Positions 33,640 through 45,790 of a DNA stretch of 64,000 nt are shown here, in pieces. Numbering within the stretch: the first letter of the stretch is position 1; each line of letters opens with the position of its first letter. The notes below the pieces were generated by a model. It worked only from the letters and a program-made list of their open reading frames with translations. It was not told the origin of the DNA and searched no databases. This stretch comes from Talpa occidentalis. Lineage: Eukaryota; Chordata; Mammalia; Eulipotyphla; Talpidae. The stretch lies in assembly GCF_014898055.3 (NCBI RefSeq), contig NW_023601104.1, positions 83,187,106 to 83,251,105 of the forward strand, written 5' to 3'. The translations under genes and the position numbers were made by a program.

Positions 33640-35859
33640 TTTATGTGGCTTTAATATTATACACATCTTGTAAGCAGTGGCATACCTTTCCAACAAAGGA
33701 CTGCCTTATCAGTAGAGCAATAAGTGATGAAAACATTGATTTTGTCAAATTAGAACAAATAATGTTTAATGATTCAATTTTCTAATCTGCAAATAAAGGA
33801 GCAATAACAGTGCTTATTTACTAGATTGTGTTTATTTACTAGAGTAATGGTGGAATTAATGGATATAAATCATGTAAAACTCCTAGCATGGTACAAGAGG
33901 CTTATATGATATTTAAATTATTACAACATAGTATAGTATTTATATTACTGGAAAATATTCCAAGTTTTTATCTAGCATGATCATCTTTATCCCTGTTCAA
34001 ATTTTGCTGAAGCTGCATTATAAACTCATGTACAAAGCAATCACAAAGACAGCCTTCTATCAATTCAAAATGAAGAAATCAAAAATCAATGAAATGCTGC
34101 TAAATTTAAACTGAGCATTTTCTATTTTTCATGAATGTCTTTTGCATTACAACTCATCAACTAAAAAGCTTCCTATGTCAGTCATAATATTCCTGCTGCT
34201 TTTCTATTGTATTATAATCCATAGCTTTCTTAAACCCTAACACAGTTTTATGTAATCCTGTCCTATTTTTATATCATGGACGTATAAGTTAAGATCACCA
34301 GTAAATTTCCTGGTCAACTAGTCGGAAAAAAAAAGTTTCAATTTTTTGAAGGAATATTTCATTTTTCCCCCTTTCTTTGGGTCTGTGAACCCAAAAGGTG
34401 ACACTGTGTAAGAATTCAGTGCCATGTCATGCAAACATCAATTGTACAAATGCTCAGAAAAATGCTTGAATGTATATAAATTTGTGTTGAATAGCTGAGC
34501 CAGCTGCTGGGAAGGGCACAAATTTTACTCCTTCCATGGAGATATTTAGGCATTCCTCCCTTGAAGCTGTGCTCTAAGGGAACTACATTGCCAGACAGGT
34601 TAAGACTATCTTCAATATGTAGTGATTTTGTGACAGGTCCCATGAGGACAACTGGCTTAGTCCTAGAACTGACACTGTCACTTCCACTGCCATCCATCAA
34701 TGAAGAAATCACAGGCCTGCCATTATTTAAGAAAATAGGAAATAAGTTTCTTCTCTTTTTAAGGAACTGATAAAAAATTTAGAGCAATCTTTAAAATTAA
34801 ACTACTTGACTTCTGGTCACAAATTCTTTATAATCCTCCATGAGCAAAGGTCACACAAAACACTCAAACCCCAGAGTCTTACCCCACTATACCATCAGCC
34901 TTAGAGACCAAGATCACATCACCCAGCTCAGATTCTAGTGGGGATGAAACTGCTCTGGAACAGATCCTTTCAATCCAAATTGAACTACTAAGTAAGGGAG
35001 AAATTACACCTCCATGCCTGAGTCCTATAATAGAGTACCACATGAGGCAGGAAAGGGAAAGTCACTGCAGATTCTCTTACTCAAAAAGGGCAGGAAGTGG
35101 AAGGCTCACTGTAGGTAATGGATATATATAAAATACATCCTATTGATTCTGTTCTCTGACTGATAAGGGGAATGACATTTAATTAAGGACCACTTAGAAT
35201 AGTTTAGCTTTGTGGGTCTAAATTGCCCATGTTTCAAAAATTTCACTGCTTCAAAAATCTCTATCTGCATATGTAGTTATATAGCCTGTAAAATGCTTTC
35301 ATGTTGGATACCAAATCTCTTTAAAACTTAGAAAATATAAGCAGATTATACACTGTTCATAAAAAAGACCATTTGAATATGGTGGAATCTTTATAAAACC
35401 AAAACAGCCAAAATTCCATTGTGTGTCTAGCAAGCTGAACAAACAGAAACAAAACAAAACAAAAAGCACAGTATGTATAAACTGGCATTCAAAAAAAAAA
35501 TCAAAATAGGATGTAGCTATGGCAATATCATATCCATGCTAAAGTGCATTTGTTGGTTTGGAGAAACATAGTGAAAAGCTTAACCTAATTAGAAAGTAGA
35601 TCTGTGCATTTTGGTGGGGGAAGGCGCTGAAGGGGATAGAAGGTACAGCTCAAGCTTTGGGGCTTTTGCATTAAACTCCAGCTGGGCCCAGCAGACACTG
35701 TCCAAAAGATGACCTCCTAATAATGAAATTATTTCCATATGTTTGCTCACACACAGCCTTCTAATTTGAGATTTCCCATCTCTCCCCAAGTCTTCAGCTT
35801 CTGACCGTGCTGCTCAGTGCTGAGAGGAGAATCACAATTGTAAACCATTAAATATTCTA
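33640..35859. other. Unassigned non-coding DNA
   Basis: About 2.2 kb with no transposon I can name. Openings up to 98 codons (34416-34712, minus) show no recognisable domain. An AAAAC-rich run lies near 35445-35465. Confidence 0.5.
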
Positions 35860-36087
35860 CAATGGAATGATTTAATATATGTAATATATGCCATGCATAT
35901 TTAATATATTACATACATATATAATATATAGTATGTACATTATATGCACACTATATATTCCTATGTATTATATGATATATTATGTATATGTCACATATAT
36001 GTTATATTTATGACTTATAATTTATAACCTAAATATATATTATACATTACATATATTATATGATATATATATATATATATATATATA
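35860..36087. repeat. AT-rich palindromic tract with (TA)n
   Basis: Some 230 bases almost entirely A/T, full of TATATA, TAATATAT and ATATATTA words that pair with each other, ending in a (TA)n run at 36062-36087. Such tracts extrude as cruciforms and are replication-fragile. Confidence 0.85.
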
Positions 36088-36310
36088 CCACCAGGGCTGG
36101 TTCTTCTCATCTGCTCTGCAACATGGCGCCCTTCCTCACACAGGAAGAGACAGGAAGGTGTGTCCATCACCATCAGGAAGGTGTGTCCACACCCAGCCTT
36201 GCCCACTGCACTCCAGGTATGCAGATTTCTAGGATTTCCCAAACAGGGACATTAGACTGCCCCCTCATGGCAGGAGGGGACCTGCATTCACACTCTTCCC
36301 TGACTTAAAA
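36088..36310. other. Small GC-richer island with internal duplication
   Basis: Sharp change from the preceding AT tract. It contains a YY1-type ACATGGCGCC near 36121-36130 and CAGGAAGGTGTGTCCA twice, at 36151-36166 and 36174-36189, in a 23-bp tandem duplication. It ends in AATAAAGCAAAAC. It could be an exapted or captured fragment. An 82-codon plus-strand opening runs through it, but part is AT-repeat sequence, so I do not call a gene. Confidence 0.5.
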
Positions 36311-36434
36311 AAATAAAGCAAAACAAAAACAACGGAGTGATACTTAATATGAGAGCTTGGGTTTGATTTTAGCTTTGAGAACTCTCATTTGGGTTTGGGT
36401 TTTTGTAAACATTTAGTGTAAAGAATAAGATTGC

Positions 36435-36890
36435 TTACATGGAACAACCTTAATGCCCTTCAATAGATGAATGGACAAAAAAAAAAAATGTAATATATAC
36501 TGAATGGAATACTACTCAGGCATGCAAAAAGATTCAGTAACTCCTTTTCAGAAAAATTGGAAGGCTCTTGAGGTAATTATGCTAAATGAAGTAAGTCAGA
36601 AAGTGATAGACAGATACCAAATGGTCCCACTCATTTGTGGGATATAAATAACCAAAGAGAACAAACCCGCAAAATAACAAGAATAATTCTTAGACTCTAC
36701 AAATCATATCCTGGTTACAAAAAGGGGGTGGTAGGGGAGTGGAGAGAGGAGGGCAGGGACAAGGCTGTGGAACTGGGATTTGATGGAGGGTAAGTGAGGC
36801 ACATTTATATATGGAGATATGAAGTTGTAGTCCTAAATATATATAGTTATATAAATTAATGGCAAATTAAAAAAAGTTTAAAAAAGCATA
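36435..36890 (+). mobile_element. Older LINE-1 3' end, sense
   Basis: ORF2 tail ('acaaccttaatgcccttcaa', 'gaatggaatactactcaggc' and 'gaagtaagtcagaaag') followed by a 3' UTR with 'ccactcatttgtgggatata', a purine-rich stretch 36721-36770 and an A-rich end. It differs clearly from the two young 3' UTR variants and looks like an L1MA-type ancestor. Confidence 0.75.
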
Positions 36891-37384
36891 AAATTAAAAA
36901 ATGGCATTTCATAGAAAATTACAGGAAATTAAAGGTCTGCATTTCTTAAAAAGAAACACAGATATCTACTGACTCTATGGAAAAACATATTTTCTAATGA
37001 CAGAGTGCATACTTAATGTGAAATTTAAACATCTTATTTGAAATTTCCTCAAATGAAAGAGTATGATTAGTTTTCAATCAACACATTGATTATGTGACTA
37101 GATACATTTTAATAAAATATGATAGAATTATTTGAACATAGTGAGAAATACTATATCAAAGAGGTTGCAATTCATAACTATTTTTTATATATAAAGCATG
37201 AGGACTTCAACATGATTATTATAAAGTTTATGTATCTCCTGGCTATTTCAAGCAGAGACCTCGCCTTCAAAATCTATCTCTAACCAGTTAAAGATGATGA
37301 TCTTCCCTCCCTGTTCATTGGCCTATGAAGGTTCAGGTACAAACCTAATCTGCATTTATTTTGTAAGTAAACTAATTTGGGAAC
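36891..37384. other. Unassigned non-coding DNA
   Basis: About 490 bases, AT-rich, with nothing recognised. Confidence 0.5.
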
Positions 37385-37533
37385 ACAACCATGTCCTTTT
37401 GTTTATCCATTGTCTATGACTGATTTTTCTTCTAGGCAGACATGAGCAGTGGTGACAGAAATGACAATAGCCTGAAAACCAGAAATATTCACTATCTGAT
37501 CCTTTACAACAAAAGTTTGCCAACTCCTGCTTG
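37385..37533 (+). mobile_element. hAT-Charlie-type DNA transposon fossil
   Basis: 'tccattgtctatgactgatt', 'agcagtggtgacagaaatga', 'aatattcactatctgatcct' and 'acaaaagtttgccaactcct' follow the order and ending (agtttgccgacccctg) of a well-known non-autonomous hAT element. Better preserved than the copy at 31.4 kb. Confidence 0.65.
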
Positions 37534-37559
37534 ATACTGATTCAGTAATACAAAGACAT

Positions 37560-38165
37560 CACTTAGCTTGATTCACTTTGTATTCATCCTAAGAAAACTT
37601 ACTGAGAATTTACTCTTTTAACAGTCTGTCTACAAAGACTAACAAGACACCAAAACTGACTCTAAAGATGGAAAGGTACACAGAGAGACAGCTCAAAAGA
37701 TTAAATAATTACAGGGTAGCACAAGAGAGTCTAAAAAATGCAGAATTAAAATTGACACAAGAGAATTGGACAAAACAACTAACTGTACAGGAGCAGGGAA
37801 GTGATATTTGATCAGTGTCTTATGTAGGAACAGACATTCACAAGGTTGGCTGAGAATATTTAGACAGAAATGGATGCATATGCCAGGCCCAGGAAGAGTG
37901 AAACCTCATCTTATATAGAGGGAATATCAAGTGTAAGTGCTAGGGCTGTGACTCAGGAGAGAGTAACAGTAAATAAGATTCCAACATAGGCAGAATGGGT
38001 CTCTATGCAGTCTGAACACATTCATTAAAAAGTGATGAGGAATCATGAAAGCATTTTAAGAAAGGATGCAACCTGGTTGCATCTGTATAGCAGAATAACT
38101 CAGGCAAACATTTAGGGATTGACAAGAGTAAAGAATAAAAGTTATGAGACTGTAAAACAAGGCAG
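37560..38165 (-). mobile_element. L2, antisense, long fragment
   Basis: Starts with the reversed terminus ('attcatcctaagaaaactta', 'ctgagaatttactctttt' and 'agactaacaagacacc') and runs into the internal L2 region read backwards, including 'gaaagcattttaagaaagga', the analogue of agggttttaagcaggagagtg. At about 600 bases, one of the longest L2 pieces here. Confidence 0.6.
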
Positions 38166-38220
38166 TGTTAGGATTATTTTATTAGGGTGTTACAGAAACC
38201 TAACTTGAATTGCCTTAGGC

Positions 38221-38245
38221 AAAAAAAAAAAAAAAAAAAAAAAAA
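38221..38245. repeat. Poly(A) run
   Basis: Twenty-five consecutive A residues, with no transposon body that I can identify on its left. A mutational slippage site. Confidence 0.9.
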
Positions 38246-38524
38246 CAAAACTTTCAATTGGGCTTATTCATTTGGAGGCCATCCATGGAACCATATCTGT
38301 ATTTTCCCAGCTCAGTTCTATGTCCTCAATATGGGAAAACTCCTGCTTCTGGAATTTTCTAGCCAAATTAACTCCATTTTTGTTTGCTAGGCATTGTTCT
38401 TCTGCCACTTCTAAACTAACCATTATACACAGAACTGAAAAGAGACGGGAATCCTTTTCCCAGGTGTGGTGTGAAGTGCTACACAACTCTTTAAGGTCTT
38501 ACCAAAGTGGTATTTTAGTTTAGC

Positions 38525-38985
38525 CTTGATTCTCTGTTTATTCATTCATAGAGCATATAAGATTTGAATGTTACATGGAATCAGGCACTAGGGCTGAGCA
38601 GGGATGTGATGACAGAGATGTTGCTTCTGACTTCAAGGATCTTTTCATTTATTGCATGAGAAGAAAAGCCAGTAGGTTAATGAGGAAATGAGCCAGCTCG
38701 GCGTGCTGTGTGAACACAAAGAGAGAACCAAAGTAGAGAGGCAGGGATAGGCAGGAAGACTTACCTGAAATAGAATTTTCCAAATTGAGACTTGAAGGAA
38801 AGTAGGATACAGTCAGTTAGGGAAAGAAACAAGTTGCAAACTGACCAAAGGGAAGTATACAGAAGAAAGGGTAGGTATGAGAGGAATGGAATTCAACACA
38901 TAACCCAAATCCAAGTCATGGAAATTAGAGATACCATGACAAAGAACTTGAACTCTTTTGAGGTAACGTGGAATAAATTGCAAAA
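38525..38985 (-). mobile_element. L2, antisense
   Basis: 'tttattcattcatagagcat', 'atggaatcaggcactagggc' and 'ttctgacttcaaggatcttt', then 'aattgagacttgaaggaaag' and 'acagaagaaagggtaggtat', follow reversed L2 order. Interrupted on the right by SINE copy 18. Confidence 0.55.
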
Positions 38986-39258
38986 TTTTTTTGAAGATTT
39001 ATTTTTATTTATTTGTGCATACGAGAATGGAGGTACAGGCCAGAGGTGCAGGGAGTGAGAAGATTCACCAGAGACAGAGCAGGGAACAGAACAGGCAGAC
39101 TAACTGAAATACACTTCTGAGGGGAGCAGTGGGTGAGACAGGAGAGGTCTGGTGTGCCATGTGGGTCACTTCCCTGGCCAGAGATTAATCTCATGTGGCG
39201 TGGCTGGTTATAGCTTGATAGCACTGAGACTTTAACCCTTGCACCACTAGGGAGGCCC
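38986..39258 (-). mobile_element. tRNA-derived SINE copy 18
   Basis: Antisense full-length copy, subtype 'gttatagcttgatagcactg'. Head complement GGGAGGCCC at 39249-39257. Target similarity AAATTGCAAA/TAAATTGAAA. It is the last young SINE before an 8-kb SINE-free stretch. Confidence 0.92.
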
Positions 39259-39444
39259 TAAATTGAAACTTTTTAAGTTGAGAGCATATTATAATAAAAT
39301 TTGCCCCTTAGAACCAATAATCCACTACATGGAAATTGGTTAGTCTCATTTAGTGTCTCTTACACTGAGTGAACAGAATCCACGTAAGGAGCTAGAATGC
39401 TTACTACCCAAGGAATGGATAGATTGGGAGAGGGATCCTAACCC

Positions 39445-39610
39445 TAACCACTCTCAGCTTGTTTCCTCTGTGTAAGGAGAATAACAGTAGTTCCTAATTT
39501 GCAGGATTGCTGTGGAAAACAGAATAATGTCATATAAAATCACTACAATATAGCCAATCCCATAGGAATTGCTAATAACAGCCACTGTTTTTATCACCAT
39601 CATTATGATA
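39445..39610 (+). mobile_element. MIR SINE, sense
   Basis: 'cttgtttcctctgtgtaagg', 'agaataacagtagttcctaa' and 'gattgctgtggaaaacagaa', then 'gctaataacagccactgttt', parallels the 3' half of MIR. Diverged but in order. Confidence 0.6.
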
Positions 39611-42600
39611 GGTGTTTTTCAAAGAATGTTCGTAGACTTTCTATTGTGTGAACTTATATAGATATTGAGATAGTGTGTATAAGGGAGGGGAGAAAGGAGA
39701 GCCACAGGAGGAGCAAGAAAGAGAATAAGATGTTATCTATCTCACAGAATGGGGAGAATTTATTTCAACTGCTATGAAGAGCTTCACAAGCTCTATCATA
39801 AATAAACATTTTTACAGTTAGCAAAAGGGAGCAACCTCTGGGGTGAAATGAAGCAGCTGCTTAGCAGAGCACCATCTCTCTGCAGGGGGGTGGCGAGTAC
39901 TTTAGTCAACTGAAACCATAGGTACCAGTGTTAATCAAAGCATGTTTCAGGTAAAGATCATAATGTGTGTTTTCATAGCATTAATTAAGAAAGCAAACTA
40001 TTATCTGGAGGCAAATTAAAATGAGGAAGCTGTTCGATTAAAACTTCTATGGAGCAACCATTACCCATAACTAGAATCATAGAATCAAGGAGGAGATAAG
40101 GGATGAGAGAAAAGCAGACCATATATACCCATAGGGATGTGAGTTTGCATAATTTTGCAATTTTCACTAATGAGAGAATAGCCACTTGTTGTATAAAGCA
40201 AATCGGGGAAGCGTATTGATAATTCAAGTTGTTTCCCACTCCCCAAAGAGTCTAGCAAGTTTATTTTGGTATAACAAGACTTCGTTAAGAGAAATGATTT
40301 TAGTCAAAATGTTACGGAAACATCTTTATACCTTTTCAGAAAACAGAAGTGGTTTCTAAATTCCTATTAGTATTTGTACCACAATGATGCTATATGCTTT
40401 ATGGACAGATGATAAGCCTTTATATGAGATGCCCAAATACCAATGCAGATCCATGATTGACCTTATCTTAAACAAAGTAGAGTGATGACATAAGTGATGG
40501 TTTAAAACATGTCACCAGTCCACACAGAGGCCCAGCAACACACCTGAAATTCCCTATTTGCTGGACTATCCATTAATTCTTTTTTTCCCCCTCGAAATCT
40601 AATTTTCCCTGGAAGAAAACATGCTGATGAATTCCTCATGACAACTGAACTGGTGCTGAAAAATTGGAGCTTGGTGGTGGGCAAATAAAGTGAGAAATTA
40701 AAATTGAGAAAAAGCACAAAGTGAGGAAAAAGTTGTTGAGAACAATTCACTGTAACCTTCTTTCCTTTCCTAGAGATGGCAATACCTGATGGGGATCTTA
40801 TGAAGACTTGATTAAAGAAGGAAGATTAGAACAGGCAACCATAAGGTTGTATCTTGCTCGTGCTATGAAAGGATTTCATACAGACACCCGGGGTTGAGAC
40901 TTGGGAGGAAACTCTTAAATTCAGACATCCCCAAGGAACTTTCAATCTGTTGATTAACACATGATTTTCTCATTGCTTCTGATCGCTTGTCTCACTCACA
41001 AAAAAAGCTTGTCTTTTCTCCTTTCATATTATTCTTGACCCCGCTAAAGAAACTCTTAAATTATTATTAATACCCTTAATAATTTTTGCTAACTCCCACA
41101 TATTTCATCTAAAAGTGTCCTTGACTTTAATCCTTCTCTATTTTTCCATGTCACTATCAGCCCCCAGTTTGACTTATGCTGTTCTCCAGGGGTCACATCA
41201 GAATAGAAGTCAGAGGTGAAGACCCTCCTCCAAAGAAATACCCTCACTTTGAATTCCTCCCTTCTCTCTAAGCAAACACAGTTGACCAAGTTCTCTGCAA
41301 ACTTGAAATGATTCCCACCATCCTACTATTTCCTGAAGCACGCCACATTTACAAATATAAATGCAGGAATAAACAAAGAACATAAAAATATTGTCTAACT
41401 ATAATTGGTGATTTTCAGCTGCTTAGAAAAAAGAACAAAGGCCTTTGGTTTCTAGAGTACTTGTCTTAACTAATACATAAAACTGCATGGATACACAATG
41501 CACATGAAGACAACAGGAAGAAGGGTGAGCCTAACCATCCTTCCTTCTCTGCATTCTGACACTTGATTGGTCTAGGAGCCTCCTGCACCGCCATATGTCT
41601 GCCCAGCACAGAACTAAACAGCTCTTCCCTGACCCTCCACAGCTGGCTTGCAGATGTGGACAATTTACCCACATTTAACCAGGCTGGGCAGAGGCAGACA
41701 CATCTTTGAATGGGTACCCAATTCCATGTGGTCCATGAACAGCCTTTGGTCTATTTGACTGTCTCTGGGACCTATGTCTTTTCTGTGTCTATAGGCTGAT
41801 GGAAACAGACAGGATGGGGCATTTTCCAAGTGGTGGGGGAAAGAAAGTGAGGGTTTGATGTTAGATCAGTATATGGCGTAAAGTCAGATGGAAAAGGAGC
41901 GGTATGATGGTGCTGAGATGATGCTTGTTTACTGCAATTTTGTGAACACGTTCTTATAAAGGAGTAACCCCATTGGAAGAAAATGAGGCAAAATCTGGCT
42001 GATGTGGGTGGAAATTGCTGCGAACTAAGAGTTACATAACACAGAAGGCAAAGTTGCACCCTTCGCAATCATCAGAGAATGAACAGAGTCCTTTTAATGT
42101 ATGCACATATCTCAGTCCATATTGTCTTACAGCATACAAGGCAAAAGGCACACATAATGTTTATCTTCTCTGGAATCCCATCGCTTGGCCTAGACATGGA
42201 CAGGCTCAAAAGGCTGAAAGCTCCAATATAATATTAGAAACAGGCCACTTTCAGTTTGTGTGTACTTTCGAGTGTGGGATTAAGTTACCAGAAAGTGTTA
42301 GTTTTTATCTTTCAAACTAATTAAACACAAATGGATTCAGAAAAACTTGGAACACTAATAAAGCATAGTACTGCATAATGTTTGATGCCATGTTTCACTC
42401 CTATGTTTTATTATAATCTCTGGTCAACTTTTTACCACCACATCAATTCACTGGCTACGGGTTTGCCTAGCCCCACAATTACTTAGTGAGACTGACAAAC
42501 TGTTCCCTGGTGCTTAGGAAAGGGGAGTTCTGAGCAACTATCTAATTGTGAAACTGATTAGTTACACAGATCTCTTGGGTGATTTATAATCCTCACTTTA

Positions 42601-44820
42601 ATATTTTCCAGTTGAAAATAGATATTCCATAATAAGATAAAAAGCTCTTCATTTATTCATTTGATTTCTACTAACAACTTTTGTTAATTTTCTGAAAATT
42701 TTCAAAATATGTATTTTACCTTTTATGAAAAATCATTTCATTTGAAAATTTCAAGATAAATTTGTTCATTAAAACATTAAATAGAAATATTTTAACTTAA
42801 AAATAACATACATGTATACCAAAATACAAATAAAAACCACAATTATGCAAAAAAATCCACTTTTGTACAACAGGTTACAAAATTGGAGGCAAATAGAAAT
42901 ATTTGGAAAAATAGTACAGTGGCTCTGCAAAAGCTATAATAAATAATCATGATAGATGAAAGAGATAATATATATTACACATAAATATTTACAAATTTTT
43001 GACAATGGTACCTATGAGACATCTTGACAAATTCTAGACTTGTATTTTTTTTGTGTGTAATTAGATAATGGCAAGTCTTTGAAAGGTCCACTAAAATAAA
43101 CTTCCTTTAATTTAACCCACATATCCCATTGTTTCCATTGTCCTTGTGTCTAAACCTCAAGATGACCAAAGCATCTTCAAAGTGAAGCAAAAAATGGAAT
43201 TGTATAGCATAACAGGTCCTGCCTTATTCACAATTGTCTCTCAACTGGAAGAGAGAGAAGAATGCATAGCAATGTAAGTCTACATGCCTGGCTTCTAATC
43301 TGTTCCATGAATTATAGATGTTCATCTAAGGGGCTGTTTCCCTGATGGTTAAGGATGCAAAACAGTTGGTAAATATCTAATGCTCTTGACCCAATATGTT
43401 AATCTAGCAGTAAGGTGGACACCCATGACCTCTCTATGGTGCTTAATTAATGACATTGATAACTGTAGAATCTGTTTCTCTCTCCTTAAACTCTACATAA
43501 TGAGAGACACTGTCCCACAAGGGCCCAAAAGTTTGTGTTTTCTAGTCATGAAGTTTTACTCACTATTGTAAGGTCAGCACATTCATTTCTCAGCACTCCT
43601 ATTCCCCAACTGCTACTTAAGTCGTTAGTTCTTTGAGTTCATCTGTCACAAGGCTGCTTTCACATGCTTGCCAAGGGCTCTGAGAACTGTTCCTACTCTG
43701 CTATTTCTTTGTACTAATGAATCACTTTGAACTAGTCAGATACATCCTCACCATTGAATGGAATTCCTTATTGTGAATTCAGTGTAACAAAACCAGCCAA
43801 GTGTTTGCACCTGCTCAGCAGGGTACATGGCCTAGTCCTGTGTGGGGTGTCTGTGGTGTCTAGGTGAGGTCTTGGTTGGTCAGCATGATGAGACATGGCA
43901 CAAGGTCTGAGTATTGAAGTACCAAGACACTGTCATAAAATAACTAGGGAGAATAACATAAAATTTTTAAAGCTATTCATAGTTCCCATGGAGTCCAAGT
44001 GAACTTGGTTTTGAAATTAAATGTTCTCTTTAATGTTATTACAATTCTGATCATTATGAATATGATTCATTTAGCATTCGATTTCTCTAGAGTATTTCAT
44101 CTAAATGGGGGTAACTCTGGTATAAATGATATATGTCATCAACATTGTCTTGTCCTTTGGAAATTAAAAATAGTATTTGTTTGTTTCTTTTTTACACAAG
44201 GTGCCTTAGTGCCATGTTTGCATAGTCAAGGACTGTGTTGTCATTTAATGACTTGAATGGGAAATGTGTAATGCAGAAAAAGTAGTTTGTGTACCTCTCT
44301 ATATTCTGTAACAGGGAGGACCCATGAGTCACACAGCAAACAAGTCATTTGTAGCTGTAGAATATTCAGGCTTTAAATCTGATAGCTGAAAACATAGATC
44401 TATGCCTAGTTTGGAGGAGGAACATAACATTTCCTTGTGAAAAATGGATGACAAGAATCTCAGATATTTTGATTTTAAGTCATAGGATAAAGATTCTGGG
44501 TTTTGTTATGTTCTCATCACTAGCAGGACATGCTCTTTTGACTACGGGGGTCCAGATCTGGTCTAATATTTGTGTGTGTATGTCAATATTTGCATTAGAT
44601 GGGGTAGTTTATCCTTTTTTATGAAAAGCTATTTTAGGGGCGGGAGGGGCAGAGGCATGACCCCAGGTGGTGCACATAGACTCCAAGTAGGTCTTGACTC
44701 ATGTCCCTGGAAGTATCTGTAGGAAACTTGAAAAGCCAGATGTGATGACAGGTGCATATACGATATACATATGACCTCTGTAAAATACATGGGTAACCCA
44801 CAGGCCACCCCATGCATATT
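39611..44820. other. Long repeat-poor segment without recognised genes
   Basis: About 5.2 kb in which I recognise no transposon at all, the longest such stretch here. The part 40500-40760 has CATTAATTC-type homeodomain words and even composition. The part 41480-42300 is comparatively GC-rich, with antisense openings of 68 and 98 codons that match nothing I know. Consistent with regulatory or intronic DNA; conservation is not demonstrable from sequence alone. Confidence 0.45.
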
Positions 44821-44821
44821 C

Positions 44822-44970
44822 ATTCATCCATCAAACATTTTTCAGCACCTACTCTGATCCAGGTGTTGCAAAAGGCTCTGGGAAGAGAAAAAGGCAGGCC
44901 CAATTTTCAAGGGGCTCTAATCTACCAGCACTCAAATGCCCATTCCTGAGGAAAATGACATTTACTTTTT
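44822..44970 (-). mobile_element. L2 3' end, antisense
   Basis: 'attcatccatcaaacatttt', 'cagcacctactctgatccag', 'gtgttgcaaaaggctctggg' and 'caaggggctctaatctacc' is a clear reversed L2 terminus. Confidence 0.75.
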
Positions 44971-45034
44971 CCATTTCATCTACTGAGCATTGTTTAACTT
45001 TCCTGTTATTTACAGAAAGATAAAGAGCTGGAAA

Positions 45035-45440
45035 TTTAATCCAACAGGCATTTATCCTATACTTACTATAAGCAAAACACTATATTAGGTGCTTTATAGG
45101 ATATAAAGATAACTAAGACTCCAATGATGCATAATAGGATAAGCAAGGGAAGAGTGAGAGACACATATAAGTAAGAAAATAAAGAGAAAGTCCATCGCCT
45201 TAGGAGCAGCCATCAAAGGAGAAGGGATTTGAGGGAAGCTTTCCAAAACTGTTACACAGATTTTGATGACCACATAGAGGATTATTTGTGAAGAAAAGAG
45301 GAACTAGGGGAAAATGAAGATTAGAAATTGTTGAGTTTAATCCTGAGGCTGGAAGAGGGTGATCAAAGCAGAGTTTCAGGCAAGGTAAAAGGAGTTACAG
45401 AATGTAATAAGATGTGAAACAAAACCCCCAAAAGGAGTTT
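45035..45440 (-). mobile_element. L2, antisense, second copy
   Basis: Restarts the same reversed L2 order ('aggcatttatcctatactta', 'agcaaaacactatattaggt', 'gctttataggatataaagat'), then runs into internal L2 with 'gaagggatttgagggaagct'. It is therefore a separate insertion from the one 60 bases upstream. Confidence 0.65.
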
Positions 45441-45790
45441 TAGTGTTGTACATGGCCTTATCATACCTTTACCTTTGAATTTCTTGTCTGAAGAATGATC
45501 CATCAGACTTTAAAATTGTTCTTATCATTCAAGGGCCTCCTATACCCCTACCTGCTCCATTTAACCTTCCACAAATCCAGAGCCAGCATAGCTCTCTCTT
45601 TCTCTCATACATAAAACCCCATTTGCTGCAAAAACAGTAATATGCATAGTTATATAAGCTTTGAATTACATATGCTTTTGAGTTTTGTCTCACTAGATGT
45701 TAAGCTACTTGAAGACCCTTGTTCTTCTGTCCTATCTTTCAAGGTAAGTAGCAAGGCCTATAATAAGAGTTAAATAAATGTTACTGTTCT
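45441..45790 (+). mobile_element. L2 3' end, sense (tentative)
   Basis: 'tcacta...gatgttaagctacttgaaga' near 45690-45717 and 'agagttaaataaatgttact' near 45767-45786 recall the L2 terminus (actagaatgtaagctcc...gctcaataaatatt). It faces the antisense L2 on the left. Confidence 0.45.

Noticed and set aside
41772..42068. 98-codon minus-strand opening in the repeat-poor stretch
   Set aside because: Low-complexity Ser/Thr/Pro/His-rich translation with no family resemblance; the surrounding DNA has no exon signals that I can defend.
44637..44655. Possible G-quadruplex GGGGCGGGAGGGG
   Set aside because: Only three G-runs of at least three; the fourth run is too short.
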